DNA of 64,000 nt. It comes from Megaleporinus macrocephalus. Taxonomy: Eukaryota; Chordata; Actinopteri; Characiformes; Anostomidae. Numbering within the stretch: the stretch's first letter is position 1; each line of letters begins with the position of its first letter. The notes under the pieces were generated by a model, which ran no database searches, was not told the DNA's origin, and saw nothing but the letters and a program-made list of their open reading frames with translations. The position numbers and the translations under genes are program-made. This document shows, one piece after another, positions 45,100-56,645 of the stretch. Location of the stretch: NCBI GenBank assembly GCA_021613375.1, contig CM038710.1, positions 30,679,136-30,743,135 on the forward strand, in the 5' to 3' direction.

Positions 45100-45700
45100 T
45101 AAGGACCATCTTCAGCCTGTCAGACAGGGAGTGTGACCGCTGCCTCATCGATCGTGGCCGTCAGAAAAGGCACTGATGAAATTTGTCAGACTCATCAATT
45201 ACCTTCCCGCACTGCTCATGGTGGGGTGGGGCAGCTTGTCATCGCCGTCTCCAAACCGTCAAAAAAACAGTCTGTCACTAAGCTGATCCATTAAAGAGCT
45301 GAATCTCTCCCACCCAAAACCCAGTAAAAAATCTTTTCAGCACTGAACAAACACCTGGCTTTTTGTCTTGCACTTGGCGTCCAAACAAAATCCTTCATTT
45401 TTTGAGTCGCTACACAATAAAACGCTTATTAAGGAACATTGACTCCCATGTTTACGGAGGGGCGAGCCATATTGAAATTCTGTCGCTGGGTCACTCGGCT
45501 CTAAAAGATTCCATCCCCTTAGTCAATACTTTGTAATTAGTTCCCCTTCCTGGAGCGAAGGTGAGTCAGGCGGAGGAGCAGCTGACCGCTCCAGATGATA
45601 AGCATTTGTCACTCTGTTCACTGTAAATATTTCCTGCCATCAGGAACGATCAGTCCCGTTGTAATGGGCGGAGGGGGGGATTTGATGTAGGGGGTTTGGG
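45100..45700. promoter_or_regulatory. candidate conserved non-coding elements
   Basis: About 600 bp with very little simple repeat. GATGAAATTTGTCAGACTC then ATCAATTACC near 45,175-45,203, CAATACTTTGTAATTAGTTC near 45,524, and GATGATAAGCATTTGTCAC near 45,593 are motif-rich. CATCGATCGTGGCC and GACCGCTCC add conserved-looking CpG words. No exon features. One of the stronger regulatory candidates on the right side. Confidence 0.45.
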
Positions 45701-46075
45701 AAGGACTCTGACTCTGCCCTTCCTGAAGCTCTCTCAGTTTTCAGCGCTGGCACAGAAGGTCATCTCTGGAATTGGAAAGTACGCTGAGCGAGCGGTGGAG
45801 ATGCAAGTCAGCGATACAGCGGGCTCTATCTAATCTTGTATCGGCCCCGGTAACCAAACACACACACACACACAAAGTTCTGCCATCAGGAAGTTGACTC
45901 TGACTTTTTTTTGTCGAGGTCTTGATGTTTGTTGTGTAGTCTGAGTGCCACACTGGACACGGTTACACCGAACTTCAAAAGTTTGGATTGTATTATTATT
46001 ATTTATTTTTTGGAAGTATTCTCATTGCAGTACCAGAGTATATTTTTTCAGTAACTGTACTTTTTAACAAACAAA
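45701..46075. other. no gene; short CA run
   Basis: A CA run at about 45,858-45,876, otherwise nothing. Confidence 0.5.
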
Positions 46076-47389
46076 TTGGATATTCAGGGGATATTTGCGT
46101 TTTGCCGCTGCTGCAGTCCACAAACAACAAAATCTCGTGTCGTGCTAAACCAGTGAACAAACTACAATCGTTACATTTTGTCAAAGTTCCCAATCTTTCC
46201 ATTTCTCCGAGTAGTTTCTATCAATCAATAAATCAATAAAGTATTTCTGATCAATAAAGTATTTCTGATATAGCCGGCATCGCTGCTGCAGACGCTAAAG
46301 ACGGCAGGGGGTCGTCTGTAAAGTGTGGTATTGTTCAAAAGTGTACAACATCCAGAGAAATGAGGAGCCTGTGTTATTTTTAAAGACTTGATCAGTTCTT
46401 ACTTTGTGACAACCATATGACATACATATTTAAAATTCATTGTAGTGTATAGAGACCCATCAGACGAACATACTCTTTGTTTGTTAAAATGTGCTTCGGT
46501 TGAATTTTACTTAATTTTTTAAAATAAAAAATCAATACTGTGAAACATTGACACATTTATATTATACACTAGTGATTTTTTTATTGTAAAAATTAAGTAA
46601 AATTCAAACGAAGGATATTTTACCAAACAAAGAGTTGTAGTATGTTCAGTTGATGGGTCTCTATAAACTACAAGTGATTTTAGAGCTGTGTGTCATTTGC
46701 GTGTTTCGCAGTAGTGATTTTTGTGTTATAGAAATTGACTAAAATTCAATCGAAGAATATTTTAACAAACAAATAGTTGTAGTATGTTCGTCTCATGGGT
46801 CTATATACACTACGGGTGATTTGCAGTCTGTCCAGCATGTGGATGTCTCACGGTAGTAATTTATTACATTTACAAGTAACTAAAAATTAAAGAATGTCAT
46901 ACCAAGGTGAACATTGTAGTATGTCTGTAAAATTGTGTTTTAATAAACTCCCTAGATTTTATTTTACAGTAGGTTCATGTGTTGTGTCTCAGTAAAGCTT
47001 TAGGAGGTTTTGGTTAAGTATTTTCGATGTATGTCTGCATTGTTTACTAGAGCTTTGATAATGTAGCAGATTTTGACATCTGTGTATTTTAGTACGTTTC
47101 GAGTCTTTAAAAATAACACAGACAGGCTTCTCATTTCTCTGGACGTTTTTGAACAATACCGCACCTTATAGATGGTCCCTTGTCGTCTTTCGCGCCTGCT
47201 GCAGCGATGCTGGCTATATTGAAAGAAACTACTAAGAGAAACTGAATGATCAGGAACTTTGTTGAAATGTAACGATTGTAGTTTGTTCCTTGTTTTACCA
47301 CGATATAAAAAACATAATTTCAGAGAGTTTACAAGGTTGTTTGTGAGCTGCAGCAGCGGTGAAACGCAAATATCTGCTGATTATCCAAT
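46076..47389. mobile_element. nested foldback element
   Basis: The arms are 46,076-46,389 and 47,101-47,389, in inverted orientation. GCTGCTGCAGTCC pairs with the GAGCTGCAGCAGCGG region, and GTGTTATTTTTAAAGACTTG with GAGTCTTTAAAAATAACAC, at high similarity. The 711-bp centre holds a second palindrome: 46,427-46,517 is inverted relative to 46,586-46,680, which is itself repeated directly at 46,728-46,830 (shared core TAGTATGTTCG). The left arm alone has a 18-bp tandem duplication (TCAATAAAGTATTTCTGA, 46,233-46,268). No transposase frame and no target duplication identified. Confidence 0.8.
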
Positions 47390-47727
47390 AGCAACCTAAC
47401 TTTACCGAGCTCTCATATGAAATGAATAATTCACTCTTAAATATAGCTACTGTATAAGCTACCGGCATCGGCGTATATGGTCCTACGTCTTTTAAATGTC
47501 CTCAGGAAACATTTCCGTTGTGTTGAGAATGATTTTGCAGCGCGTTTATGAACTTGCATTTGTTTTGTGAATCTGTTGCGCATTAATGTAGTGCTCATGT
47601 TGTCATTTTGATAAAAGTGTTTTCCGTTTGCAGCGCGTTTGTGAATTTGCAGCGTGTTGGGTCTACTTGGCCACCGTAGTTTAAAGCTAAAAACAAAAAA
47701 GAGCTGTCAAGCAACATAGCCAAACTA
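47390..47727. repeat. probable dispersed repeat with GCAGCGCGTTT motif
   Basis: GCAGCGCGTTTATGAACTTGC (47,537-) recurs as GCAGCGCGTTTGTGAATTTGC (47,632-), with the diverged piece GTGAATCTGTTGCGCATT between. It looks like a short degenerate tandem within an interspersed repeat. Class unknown. Confidence 0.35.
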
Positions 47728-49186
47728 CCCAGCTAACAAAAACGTGTCCCAAAGATGCCCCCCGAACCAACACTGCGGACGTCCCCTGCAGATGTTTGTA
47801 GGGTTGTTAAAATGTCATAGGAGACATTCTTACAGGACCTTTGTAAGACTACCAGGAAACTTCCGGGGGACTATGAGTAGACGTTTATGGAAAGTCTTTT
47901 AAACATCTCTTTAAACATTCTTAGGTCGTTTGCAGGACTACCATGAAACATCCCTGGGACTATGGGATGTTTTTGACTGTTGACAATGAAACACTTTAGA
48001 TCTATTTTTTATTTGTATTTTAATTGTATAATGATATACACTGAATTGAAATGCATTCATAACGTCCATTAAAATGTATTATCAACGCTGGGCTCTGCAC
48101 ACATTTCACTTGCACAGCACGGAATCTTAAATCATCATATTTTTTATATTAATTTCTTCCTGCACTGTTAACGTCCTAACTGATGGTTAAGGCTCTCACA
48201 CATGTTCTGAATTGGACGCCAACTGTTTTGCCTTCTCTGTGTAATTTTCTTTCAGTAGCTAAAACACAGACCACCTTTCACATCGGGTGCGTTTCACAAA
48301 CGCTTTGTAGTGCTAAGTACTTTATCTGGTTCTTAAGAATGTTTGTTAATTTACGAGACTTTAAGTACTAGGTAAACTCAAATAACCTGAGCCATTCGTA
48401 TTTCACTACGTACTTCTTTATTTGCGGTCAGATACAACAATTATTAACTAGTACCTATATATAATAGGGGCAGTACTATTATTATTTGTAGCTTTTAGGT
48501 AAAATACCTTAGAACTAAGTGTATTTATTAAAAAGCTTGATCACAGTGACATCATAATCTTCATCCTCTGGTACCAGATAAAGAACTTCAGAAGAGCAAA
48601 AAGAAAGCTGCAATACAATGCATTGCAATGAATACTGTACATTTATAACCTTCATATCAAATCCCAGTAAAATGTCATGGTGTGTTTCAGTGTCTGGAAA
48701 TTCCTTTTTCTCTGACGACTTAAAGCGATGAAATGTTTGTACTTTGCTCAGATTTGTCCTGTAACAGGATATTTGTGTGTACAAGACATCATGTGGTTAA
48801 AGGCTCATCATGTCATTCATAATGTAAAATTCTGCATTCACTGAAGTTGGACTAATTTAAATTTCTAATATATGATCGAGGCAATGGGCTGTTTCTTAAC
48901 CACATATTAAGGTGAGCAATGAGTTAACACTTATTAAGTCGACTGCCGCACTGTGACAAATAACCACCAGGGGATCATGTGCGGACGTTTCTGTAAAGAA
49001 AACACAAATAATGTTATTTGACGGACTGTATGGGGACGTTGCCAAATGTCCTTTATCGGTAACAAAAATAACATTATTTAAGAGATTATATGGGGACGTT
49101 ACAGAACATCCCATGAATGAGTTTTTGTAAATGTTCCCTTAGGACTACACATACATACACAAAAGGGACGTCCATTGTTTGCTGGG
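47728..49186. mobile_element. TIR DNA transposon, non-autonomous, TA target
   Basis: The left end CCCAGCTAACAAAAACGT and right end ACGTCCATTGTTTGCTGGG are inverted repeats. TA lies directly outside both (47,726-47,727 and 49,187-49,188), suggesting a TA target duplication. Inside are short direct repeats: a GACTACCAGGAAACTTCC-type unit at 47,847 and 47,936 near the left end, and TATGGGGACGTT at about 49,029 and 49,089 near the right end. These may be subterminal binding sites. About 1.46 kb with no transposase frame. The superfamily is uncertain. Confidence 0.65.
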
Positions 49187-49373
49187 TAGCTTTTGTATTC
49201 TTTTAATATTTTATTTGATTCTTTTATTATTTTATTTGTAGCTACTATTAGTTTAACAGGCTTGTTGCAAGTGTTAGCTGATTGCTAATGTAAACTAATG
49301 TTGAGGGTAAGCTAATGGAAAATTGATATGGTTACATAGCAAATAAAGTTAATGAAATCATAATTTAGTATAG

Positions 49374-49740
49374 TGGGAAAGGATGGTGGGTCAAGCTGAA
49401 CTGTACTTAAAGCTCGGAAGGCTTGAGGTATAGATTGACTTGTGAGCATTGCTATAAGGGTATGGAGGGGCTGGTCCATTTTTGATTGTGTAGGCAAGCA
49501 TAAGAGTTTGAAATCTGATGCAGGCAGCTACAGGAAGCCAATGAAGGGAGTGCAGCAGTGGAGTGACGTGAGTGAAAATTAAAGACAAGGCGTGCAGCAG
49601 CATTCTGAATCAGTTGGCCAACATTGGATAGCCAGCAAGAAGTTGCAGTAGTCAAGCCTTGAAATTGTAAGAGATTAGAATAGCAACTGGGTAGCTTCCT
49701 GGGAGAGAAAGGGTTGAATCCACTGGATGTTGCAAAGAAG
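49374..49740 (-). mobile_element. LINE fragment, reverse transcriptase C-terminal part
   Basis: On the minus strand the peptides LDYCNFLLA, QLIQNAAARLVFN and, after a frameshift, HVTPLLHSLHWLPVAACIRF and NGPAPPY follow in order. This is the conserved tail of ORF2 in fish non-LTR retrotransposons (L2/CR1-like groups). The three minus-strand frames at 49,312-49,655 are pieces of it. Truncated at both ends and dead. Confidence 0.78.
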
Positions 49741-50869
49741 AATCATGCCTTATTTCATTATTATTTCACTAATAAAATAATGTATTACTTAATACAGGAA
49801 GAAAGGGAGAGAAAGAAGCGAACAAGGCTGACAAGGTTTAAGGAGCATGACAAGGCAAGGCTTAAGTGATTGAGACAAAAGCAAGGTAGAGTTTTTTTAA
49901 GCTCTTAGTTTCATCACCAGTTTTAAAATATTGTTGTGGATATTTACTTATTTTAACTTTTATCATTTCGTAATATTAGCTTGCTTTTGCTGCAGAGGAC
50001 TAGAATATATATTAGAATTTAGCTTAACTTACTAAAAAACATTCCAATAAAACTTTTGACCCCTGATTCCAAACTTTTGAATGGTAGCGTCTGATCTGGT
50101 AATGGAGGTCTCTGTAGGATTCATTCTCTCTAATCCCCTCTAACACTCCCGTGTTTCATGTTGTGCTTCCCCTGCTCTGATGCTCTCCCTGTTAAGCAAA
50201 TGAGTGGTTCTGAAATGGCCTGCTGTTCGTGGCAGTTGGAAAGGGGACGGTGAGTAATTGGGTGGGTGCTGAAGCAAGGCCTGCTTTCTTCCCTTTCTGC
50301 TGAGTGATGAGGCATGCGCCCTGACTGAGCTCTTCAATTAAAGGTACTTATCTTAATTGAACATTTGAAATAATGTTTTATTTACCACAAAGGGAAGGGA
50401 AGGTGGAAGAGGAACGGCCTGGTTGCTTTGTGCCGAGAGAGGCTTGGCTGGCTGGAAAGTGGCTGAGTCTTATTGGTATTGTGTAGATTAACACGTTCTC
50501 ATATGTTCGTCAAGGTCGAGGAGGTGAGCCTCAAAAACTAAATACCAAGGCCGCTATCAAATAGACCGCACACGCAGAGAACACTTCACATTCTTGAGCT
50601 GCCACTCCAATTCCGTGCTGTATCTGAGGCGTTGGATGCTTTTTGTAGGTCACTTGTGCTTTTAGTACATAGAGTCAAAGGTGCACTGCAGACAGAGAAA
50701 TCTGATCCCGCATCATATACCCACCAGCTCTGGTCTCATTTTCTATTTCTCAGTGTATTAGTGATCAGATTCACACGTCTAGAGTCAGGAATGACCTGCA
50801 TCTAATACGATTCTTAATGTGCAGGGTGTTGTCTGTGTTGACTCACGTAGGAAGGTGCTAGCAGCAGTT
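49741..50869. other. no gene; small repeat end
   Basis: CTTTTGACCCCTGATTCC near 50,056, then AAACTTTTGAATGGTAG, resembles a common fish repeat terminus (the CCATTCAAAAGTTTGG type). Otherwise ordinary. Confidence 0.4.
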
Positions 50870-51410
50870 AGTCTGTTTCCCTGTCAGCATTAGAAGGCGT
50901 TTACAAAGGCAGGCAAGAGTGTGGCCACAGATTAGTCTTGAACAGGACAGAGAAAAATAGCCCGGACTTTTCTAGCCTGATTACAATGCTCCTGTTTCTC
51001 CCCAGAACTAATCAGCTCCATTGTAGTGCAGTCAATACGATTCCACTGTCATCAATGTGATTATGCTAATGTAGCTGCAAAATGTCACCTCCATCCCCGT
51101 GAAACAGCCCCTGTGTGAGGTAAAGTGACTCGATCATTTAGCTGTTTGATATTTTAGGAAGAGCAGAAAACTTTTTTTTTTTTCCCCAAGAAGCCAGCAG
51201 TGATTGTGTGAAATTGCTGGTTTGCTGAGACGATAGCGGAGGAGCATGCAGAGCGGATAGAAATAGCCGTGAAGTTGATTGAAATAAGAGTTAATTATGG
51301 CTGTTTGTAAATTTTAGTGACGGTGAGCATCGTCTGTCATTTTTGAGTTGAGTTTATAAGCTTATGGTGGATGAAACGGTGAAGAATTACAGGCAAAGTG
51401 TTGGAGGGGA
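50870..51410. promoter_or_regulatory. candidate conserved non-coding elements
   Basis: Complex sequence with few repeats: GCTCCATTGTAGTGCAGTC near 51,013, GTGATTATGCTAATGTAGC near 51,058, GAAATAAGAGTTAATTATGG near 51,281. An 11-base T run at 51,173 interrupts it. Texture-based call. Confidence 0.4.
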
Positions 51411-51418
51411 GTTACAAA

Positions 51419-51439
51419 GAGAGAGAGAGAGAGAGAGAA
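51419..51439. repeat. GA microsatellite
   Basis: A short (GA)n run. Confidence 0.9.
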
Positions 51440-51929
51440 AAGCCTTGAGTGTGATTCATTACAGGCCAGTCCACTGCCCTCCAAATGAAGTACCAGCCAA
51501 TATTTAATCCCAATAGTCTATTATCCAAGCCACACACACACAACCCACCTGCTTTCCCATCACTCCTGTTCACACAAGGACAGCAATGAGAGGCCATCAT
51601 CCAGTGCGACTGTGTTTTTTCTAGATAAGGAGTCGCATGGTATAACCACTCACATACAAACACACTAAAGCCAGGAGTACTCTGTGCCAATTTAGAAATC
51701 TTGGTGACAACTCCCACTGTAGGCTTGAACCTGACGGCCTGTGCGGACAAGGCCAGATAAATTCGTATGGTCACACTGTAGGAAAATGCTGCAACATGGA
51801 TGCTCACACTGCAAAATGTCAAGAAATCTTGTGAGTGCAGCTTTGCTAAAGTCGCACTGTGCACTGAAACTGAAGCCAAGCAATGTACATAGGCTGGACA
51901 ATAGAGTGTCTATGACCTGATTTTCAAAG
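51440..51929. other. no gene; ordinary sequence
   Basis: The 155-codon minus-strand frame (51,412-51,879) has no recognised domain, and the GA run contributes its Ser-Leu tail. Confidence 0.5.
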
Positions 51930-52745
51930 ATCAAGCTTCAAGTTTATTTGTCATTTGCACATCATGTCAGGACATAACATGCATTGTAATGTTTGGGGTG
52001 AGGCTCAGATAAAACTTTACAGCAGGGCAGCATTATATATGTAGTTAAAACAGTGCAAACATACAATAAATAGACAATAGTGAAGTAAAAAATAAGCTAG
52101 AATACATACATTTAATAATAAATGAAATATATAAACGACTATACAAGACATACACAAGATATATACATAAGATATACAGGAGGACATATGTAGAAACTTT
52201 TGCATAGGCAGGTTATCTAAGAAGATTAATCTATTTAAAGTGACTTAGTGATATTGTCCATAGCAGCGATATCAGAATAAATAATATAATAGTATAATAT
52301 ACTATATATATAATATAGCAGGGGCCAAGTGAACAGTATTGGGGTCTTTCAGCCTCACAGTTTGTTCAGAAGCCTGACAGCCTGTGGGTAGAAGCTGTTC
52401 AGTAGCTGGTTGTTTTGGCCTGGATGCTGCGGAATCTCCTGCCTGATGGCAGTATAGTGAACAGGCCGTGTGCTGGGTGACCGCTGTCTGACCTGATCTT
52501 CTGGATTTTCCTCAGGCAGCGGGACTGTTAGATGTCCTGTAAGGCTGGTAGTTTGTTCCTTAGGCAGCGGGACTGGTAGATGTCCTGCTGTCCTCACCAC
52601 TCCTTTTAGGGCCTTGCGGTCGCCAGACAGTGATGCAGCCCATTAGGATGCTCTCTATAGTACATCTATAGAAGCTGGTGAGCATATCAGGAGGCAGTCC
52701 AAACTTCCTGAGCCTGCGCATGAAGAAGAGACGCTGACGGGTAGA
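51930..52745 (-). mobile_element. LINE 3' end (reverse transcriptase tail plus 3' UTR)
   Basis: Minus strand. RRLRKFGLPPDM, then FYRCTIESILMGCITVW (about 52,639-52,740), is the conserved reverse transcriptase tail of fish non-LTR elements. Shifted pieces follow, ending QLLNSFYPQAVRLLNKL (52,355-52,408). The left 400 bp (CAAGTTTATTTGTCATTTGC, then AT-rich) would be the 3' UTR. Relative to the family pattern, the part at 52,505-52,590 is scrambled: GGCAGCGGGACTG followed by TAGATGTCCTG occurs twice, 66 bp apart. 5'-truncated and inactive. Confidence 0.82.
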
Positions 52746-52957
52746 GGATTTTAAAAATTCTCTATTTTAAGCGTTATGCCAGAATGAGTATCACTAGTTT
52801 TGCCATTGTGTGCTGTAGTGCTAGCAAAGCTGTCAGCGCTGGTGTGCTTGCGAATTGACCTAACAAACCTTTTAGTCATGAAGTAGAGCTTTACTTTGAT
52901 AAAAAGGTGACCTTTAGTGTGTATAATGTAATACAAACATGGGGCAAGGATAGCCCT

Positions 52958-53598
52958 GCGTTCACACCAACAGCCACACGATGCCACAAAGCAACAGGGG
53001 CTCATTCATTTTCAGTGAAAGTTGGCCATTTCCTGTGACAGGCAGCAGCTCAAATAGGTGGATCCAGCGATGCGACTAAGTTGAGTCAAGTTTACTTTCA
53101 TGCAAATTAGAAGCAAAGCAATGTAGCAACAACCAATGGAAATTGAGCATTGAGCAGGGTGGACCCACTTTGTGTCCGTCACCATGAAATGGTTGGCTCG
53201 ATTTGTGGTTCCTAGATAATTATTTCTACTAGAGATGGAAGAGAAACTCATTGTTGCAGCGTCATGCAAAGAATGAACACATTTTTTGTCATACTGTCTG
53301 ACTACACAGACATTGACGCTGAAATTTATAGACAAGAAATTTTCCTCTCGGATTTTCATTTAATTTTATTATGAAACATTTTTGATTTGTAGTAAAAACA
53401 GTGTGGTAAGATTTGTGGTCAAATTTTTTTATCCATATGCTTTGTAGAAAGTACGGTAAAGTATGCTGTACTGCCATAGAATTTGCTTGGCGTCAGTAAA
53501 ACCATGTCAACCAAAGGTCAGCTTGAGTTCAAACACAGGCAATGGGCGTTCAGCAATTTGGGCAGTAAGCGGCAGAAAGTCGCTGTCGGTGTGAATGC
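52958..53598. mobile_element. TIR DNA transposon relic (Harbinger- or hAT-like)
   Basis: The left end GCGTTCACACCAACAGCC and right end GCTGTCGGTGTGAATGC are inverted repeats of about 17 bp enclosing 641 bp. A 115-codon minus-strand frame (53,012-53,359) does not match a transposase that I know. Superfamily not resolved, and the target duplication is not clear. Confidence 0.55.
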
Positions 53599-54739
53599 AA
53601 AATGTAAGATGATGCAATAAGTCATCTAATATAATATCATATATGTCAAATATGTCAAAGACGTCTATGCATTGTATTGTAGAGATATTTGTCTCCGCCT
53701 GTCCTTGCTATAATACCTATTTATACCTAAAGAGGTTTATAACAAAAGGTTTTGTTTTTTTTTACAAAGTATTGTTTTTAATCATTGCTATTTTAACTCT
53801 TTAAAGTTATTTAACCGTTGGCCAGTAGGTGGGGCAGTGTATGTCCTGCACACACCCATACCACATATCAGGCTCAAACACTGGCTCATGAGCCTTTTTG
53901 ATACTTTTTTTTTGGCTGACTGCTGAAACATTGTTCTATCATTGTAGAAATTAAACATAACAAAGAAAAAGGGCCAGTGTCACAAAAGACCAAACTTTTT
54001 GGTGTGGGCTTTAGGAAGCAGACTACGTGCAAAAACAGCCTCACACGTAGATGCACTGTTGTCCTCATTATACTGGGCCCCTTCAAGCTCTTGATATATA
54101 CGTTGGAGAAACACCAATTTAACTTCATTTTACCTATCCAGCAAAACACAGCAGCCAACCTTGGGTAAAGTACCTTTGCAAGCTTGCAGCTGTAGATTAA
54201 TTTACACTCACTCACTGCCATGTGCCTGCAGTGAATTCCTCTACTACAAGCAGCTGCTATTTTACTGATCCTCTTTTATGCCTCACTCGGTGTTCACAGC
54301 AGGATCTGTATGTGTGTGTGTTCACTGACCATAGTGATACTACTCGGCTGGAGAGCTCTAACCGGCGACAGCAAGTGAGAGAGTTCTGTAGGTGTGTGTT
54401 TGGAGTGTAAGGCAGGGTGGTGTGTAATGAGAGCATGCCGAGGCTGGAAAGCTGTTGAATTAAGAAGGAAAGGTTTTGTTCTCCTCCAGCGGGCCTGCTC
54501 TGATGTACTCTTAGGGAGAGCATGACAGCGTGGCTTGTTTCCATAGGCAGCACAACACGCACCCGCTGGATTATTACCATCATTACTGGCCTTAAATTTA
54601 TAGAGCCTGCTCACACGCATCAGATACTGTGTTTATTAAGCCAACCACCACCCCCATCCCCCTTTTCTGGGTCTTACTCTGTTTCTCTCTCTCTAAATTG
54701 AACTTCTATATAAAATCTCTTCACGTCCTCCAGAATCTC
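53599..54739. other. no gene; possible short regulatory block
   Basis: 54,550-54,640 (CTGGATTATTACCATCATTACTGG) is motif-rich and might be constrained. The rest, including overlapping frames at 54,222-54,620, shows nothing recognisable. Confidence 0.4.
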
Positions 54740-55090
54740 TGGTACTCTTTTTTGCATTCTTCTCTCTTAGAGAATTGAGATGGCCATGTCAAAAAGTTGA
54801 TTCTCTGGTCATTAGCCGAGTTGCCATTCAAACACATGTTATGGACGCTGACAATTTTGGCAGACAAAAATGCTAATTCATGTTTCCAGTCCAAAGTTAT
54901 GCAAATAAACCTTAGATGACGAAGGCTACCATAATTAGAGGCTACATTGAAACAAGCAAGATGAAGAGATTTAACACAAAAATGCACTGGACAACTTATT
55001 GTCCAGAGCCATTTTTCAAACAAACTTTGGATTAGGCATCTCAGAATGTTGAAAGCAACCTTTAAAAATCTATGTGCCATGAGTGTATCA
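54740..55090. repeat. probable dispersed MITE-like repeat
   Basis: The wording GTTGCCATTCAAACACATGT (54,820) and ACGAAGGCTACCATAATTAG is familiar to me from fish interspersed repeats. It contains a perfect hairpin TGGACAACTTATTGTCCA (54,988-55,005, 7-bp stem). The 119-codon minus-strand frame over it is not a known protein. Confidence 0.35.
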
Positions 55091-56419
55091 TCTGTTGATT
55101 TTCAGTCACTGGCCACCTTTATCAACTGATAATAAAATAGCCATTGTGTTATACATGCTGGCCACATATACAGAGTATAGAAAAGTAAGTGAAACTTTTG
55201 CTGTATGTGTACCAACAGTTCACCGTAGTGTATTGTATACTGTGTGCTAGGGAATAAATTCAGGTGAAATGGTATTATGTCACTTATGGCTTGATACGCC
55301 ATTGTTTATTAGAAAACCCATTTTCTATTACCTTTTTTTGCACCGATTTTTCGTTGGGGACAATTTTTTTGCGAGCTCAGTATTCCCAGTGTGAACATCA
55401 CAGCAGAGAAACCAAAAAAGTAAAAAAGATTGGCCAAGCAGGAGATTGAACAAGACTAACTCTCGGACTGTGTTTTTCTAGTTGGCGAGAGCTAAAAGAG
55501 AAAGCAGGATGCGCAACAGACTCACAGCTCAGGGAAAACAATGAAATTCAGAATCTAGATCCCTGCCAATGTTATCTATTAAAGATTGCAAAGTAAGCTG
55601 TTAACTTACCACTGTGTCACAGAATTATATAGTTTTTTTATTTAACAAAGCAGAAGTCATCTATCTGTTTTAGGTTAGCATGAAAAGTTTAGCAAGGCTG
55701 TCAATCTTACACCAAATAATCCTCTAACGTTACTCTAGTAAGTTGACATGGTTCTTAGTCCTCTGATGCACACATTCGACTCCCCTTCTCGTGCATGGCT
55801 GTATGTATCCGTCTGTGTCCTTCAGCTCATTAATTAATGTACATGTACATGTCCAAGAAGGGGTCTCAAAGGACTAATTGTATTTACGACATAAAAGCGA
55901 ATTGCACTCGTCAACTGTAAGGGGACCCCAAGAGCAAAAAATACCAATTCTCACACGATGTTGCTTTATTGGCATGACAGTGGGGACAAACTATTGCAAC
56001 CAGGTATCTACGTAATGATTGAACATATTCACAAGTAATTAGAATTAAAGCAGAAGTGATTGTCTGACACTGTTGATATGATGTGAAAGAGTACACTACA
56101 GGAAACACTGGGAGCGATATGGCTTCTGGTGCAGTGTTGCACTGTTGAAATGTAGGAATCGCTTGTTGCAGAAGACATATGTTGGTATGATGGCTCAGTA
56201 ACGGAGTCAGAGTGAGAGGAAACAGCAAAAGCCATACTGGTTTAGGTATTATACTAGCAAATAATAGTCAAAAGATGAATGGATATAAGAGTTGCAGTCC
56301 TAATAAAAATACCTGCTGGTATGTGCCTGCATCGTGTTACGGCTTCATCTCTGGTGAAGTGCAAGTGAAACTTTGTGAAATTATGATTGCCCTTAATTAT
56401 GCTGCATAATCAGGGATCT
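55091..56419. other. no gene; ordinary sequence
   Basis: No element boundaries found. Frames at 55,911-56,235 are unrecognised. Confidence 0.5.
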
Positions 56420-56645
56420 CCAGTCATGTATGCCATCTGCCTCTCAGCGGGCTAGCTCTGCCAGCACTGCCGTTATTGATGCCCTGTCACACTCAGGTAC
56501 ATCTTAATAACCCATGCTGCAGCTTGCGGCCCCACCCGACTCCTCACACGTCCCAGCCGCCGGCCTGCCTAACAAATCAGCATTTGCTGAGTGACTGCTA
56601 ATAGCAGGGTATTGCAGTGATGGTCCCATTTTTGCGATCAACATT
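56420..56645. promoter_or_regulatory. candidate conserved non-coding element
   Basis: A compact complex block: GCCGTTATTGATGCCCTGTC near 56,469, CAAATCAGCATTTGCTGAGT near 56,574 (contains an inverted AGCATTTGCT), CTGCTAATAGCAGG near 56,597. Texture-based. Confidence 0.36.

Noticed and set aside
51412..51879. 155-codon minus-strand frame
   Set aside because: No domain, tail derived from a GA repeat, no promoter or splice context.
53012..53359. Transposase remnant in the TIR element
   Set aside because: The frame does not contain motifs of a known transposase, so the element is called from its ends only.
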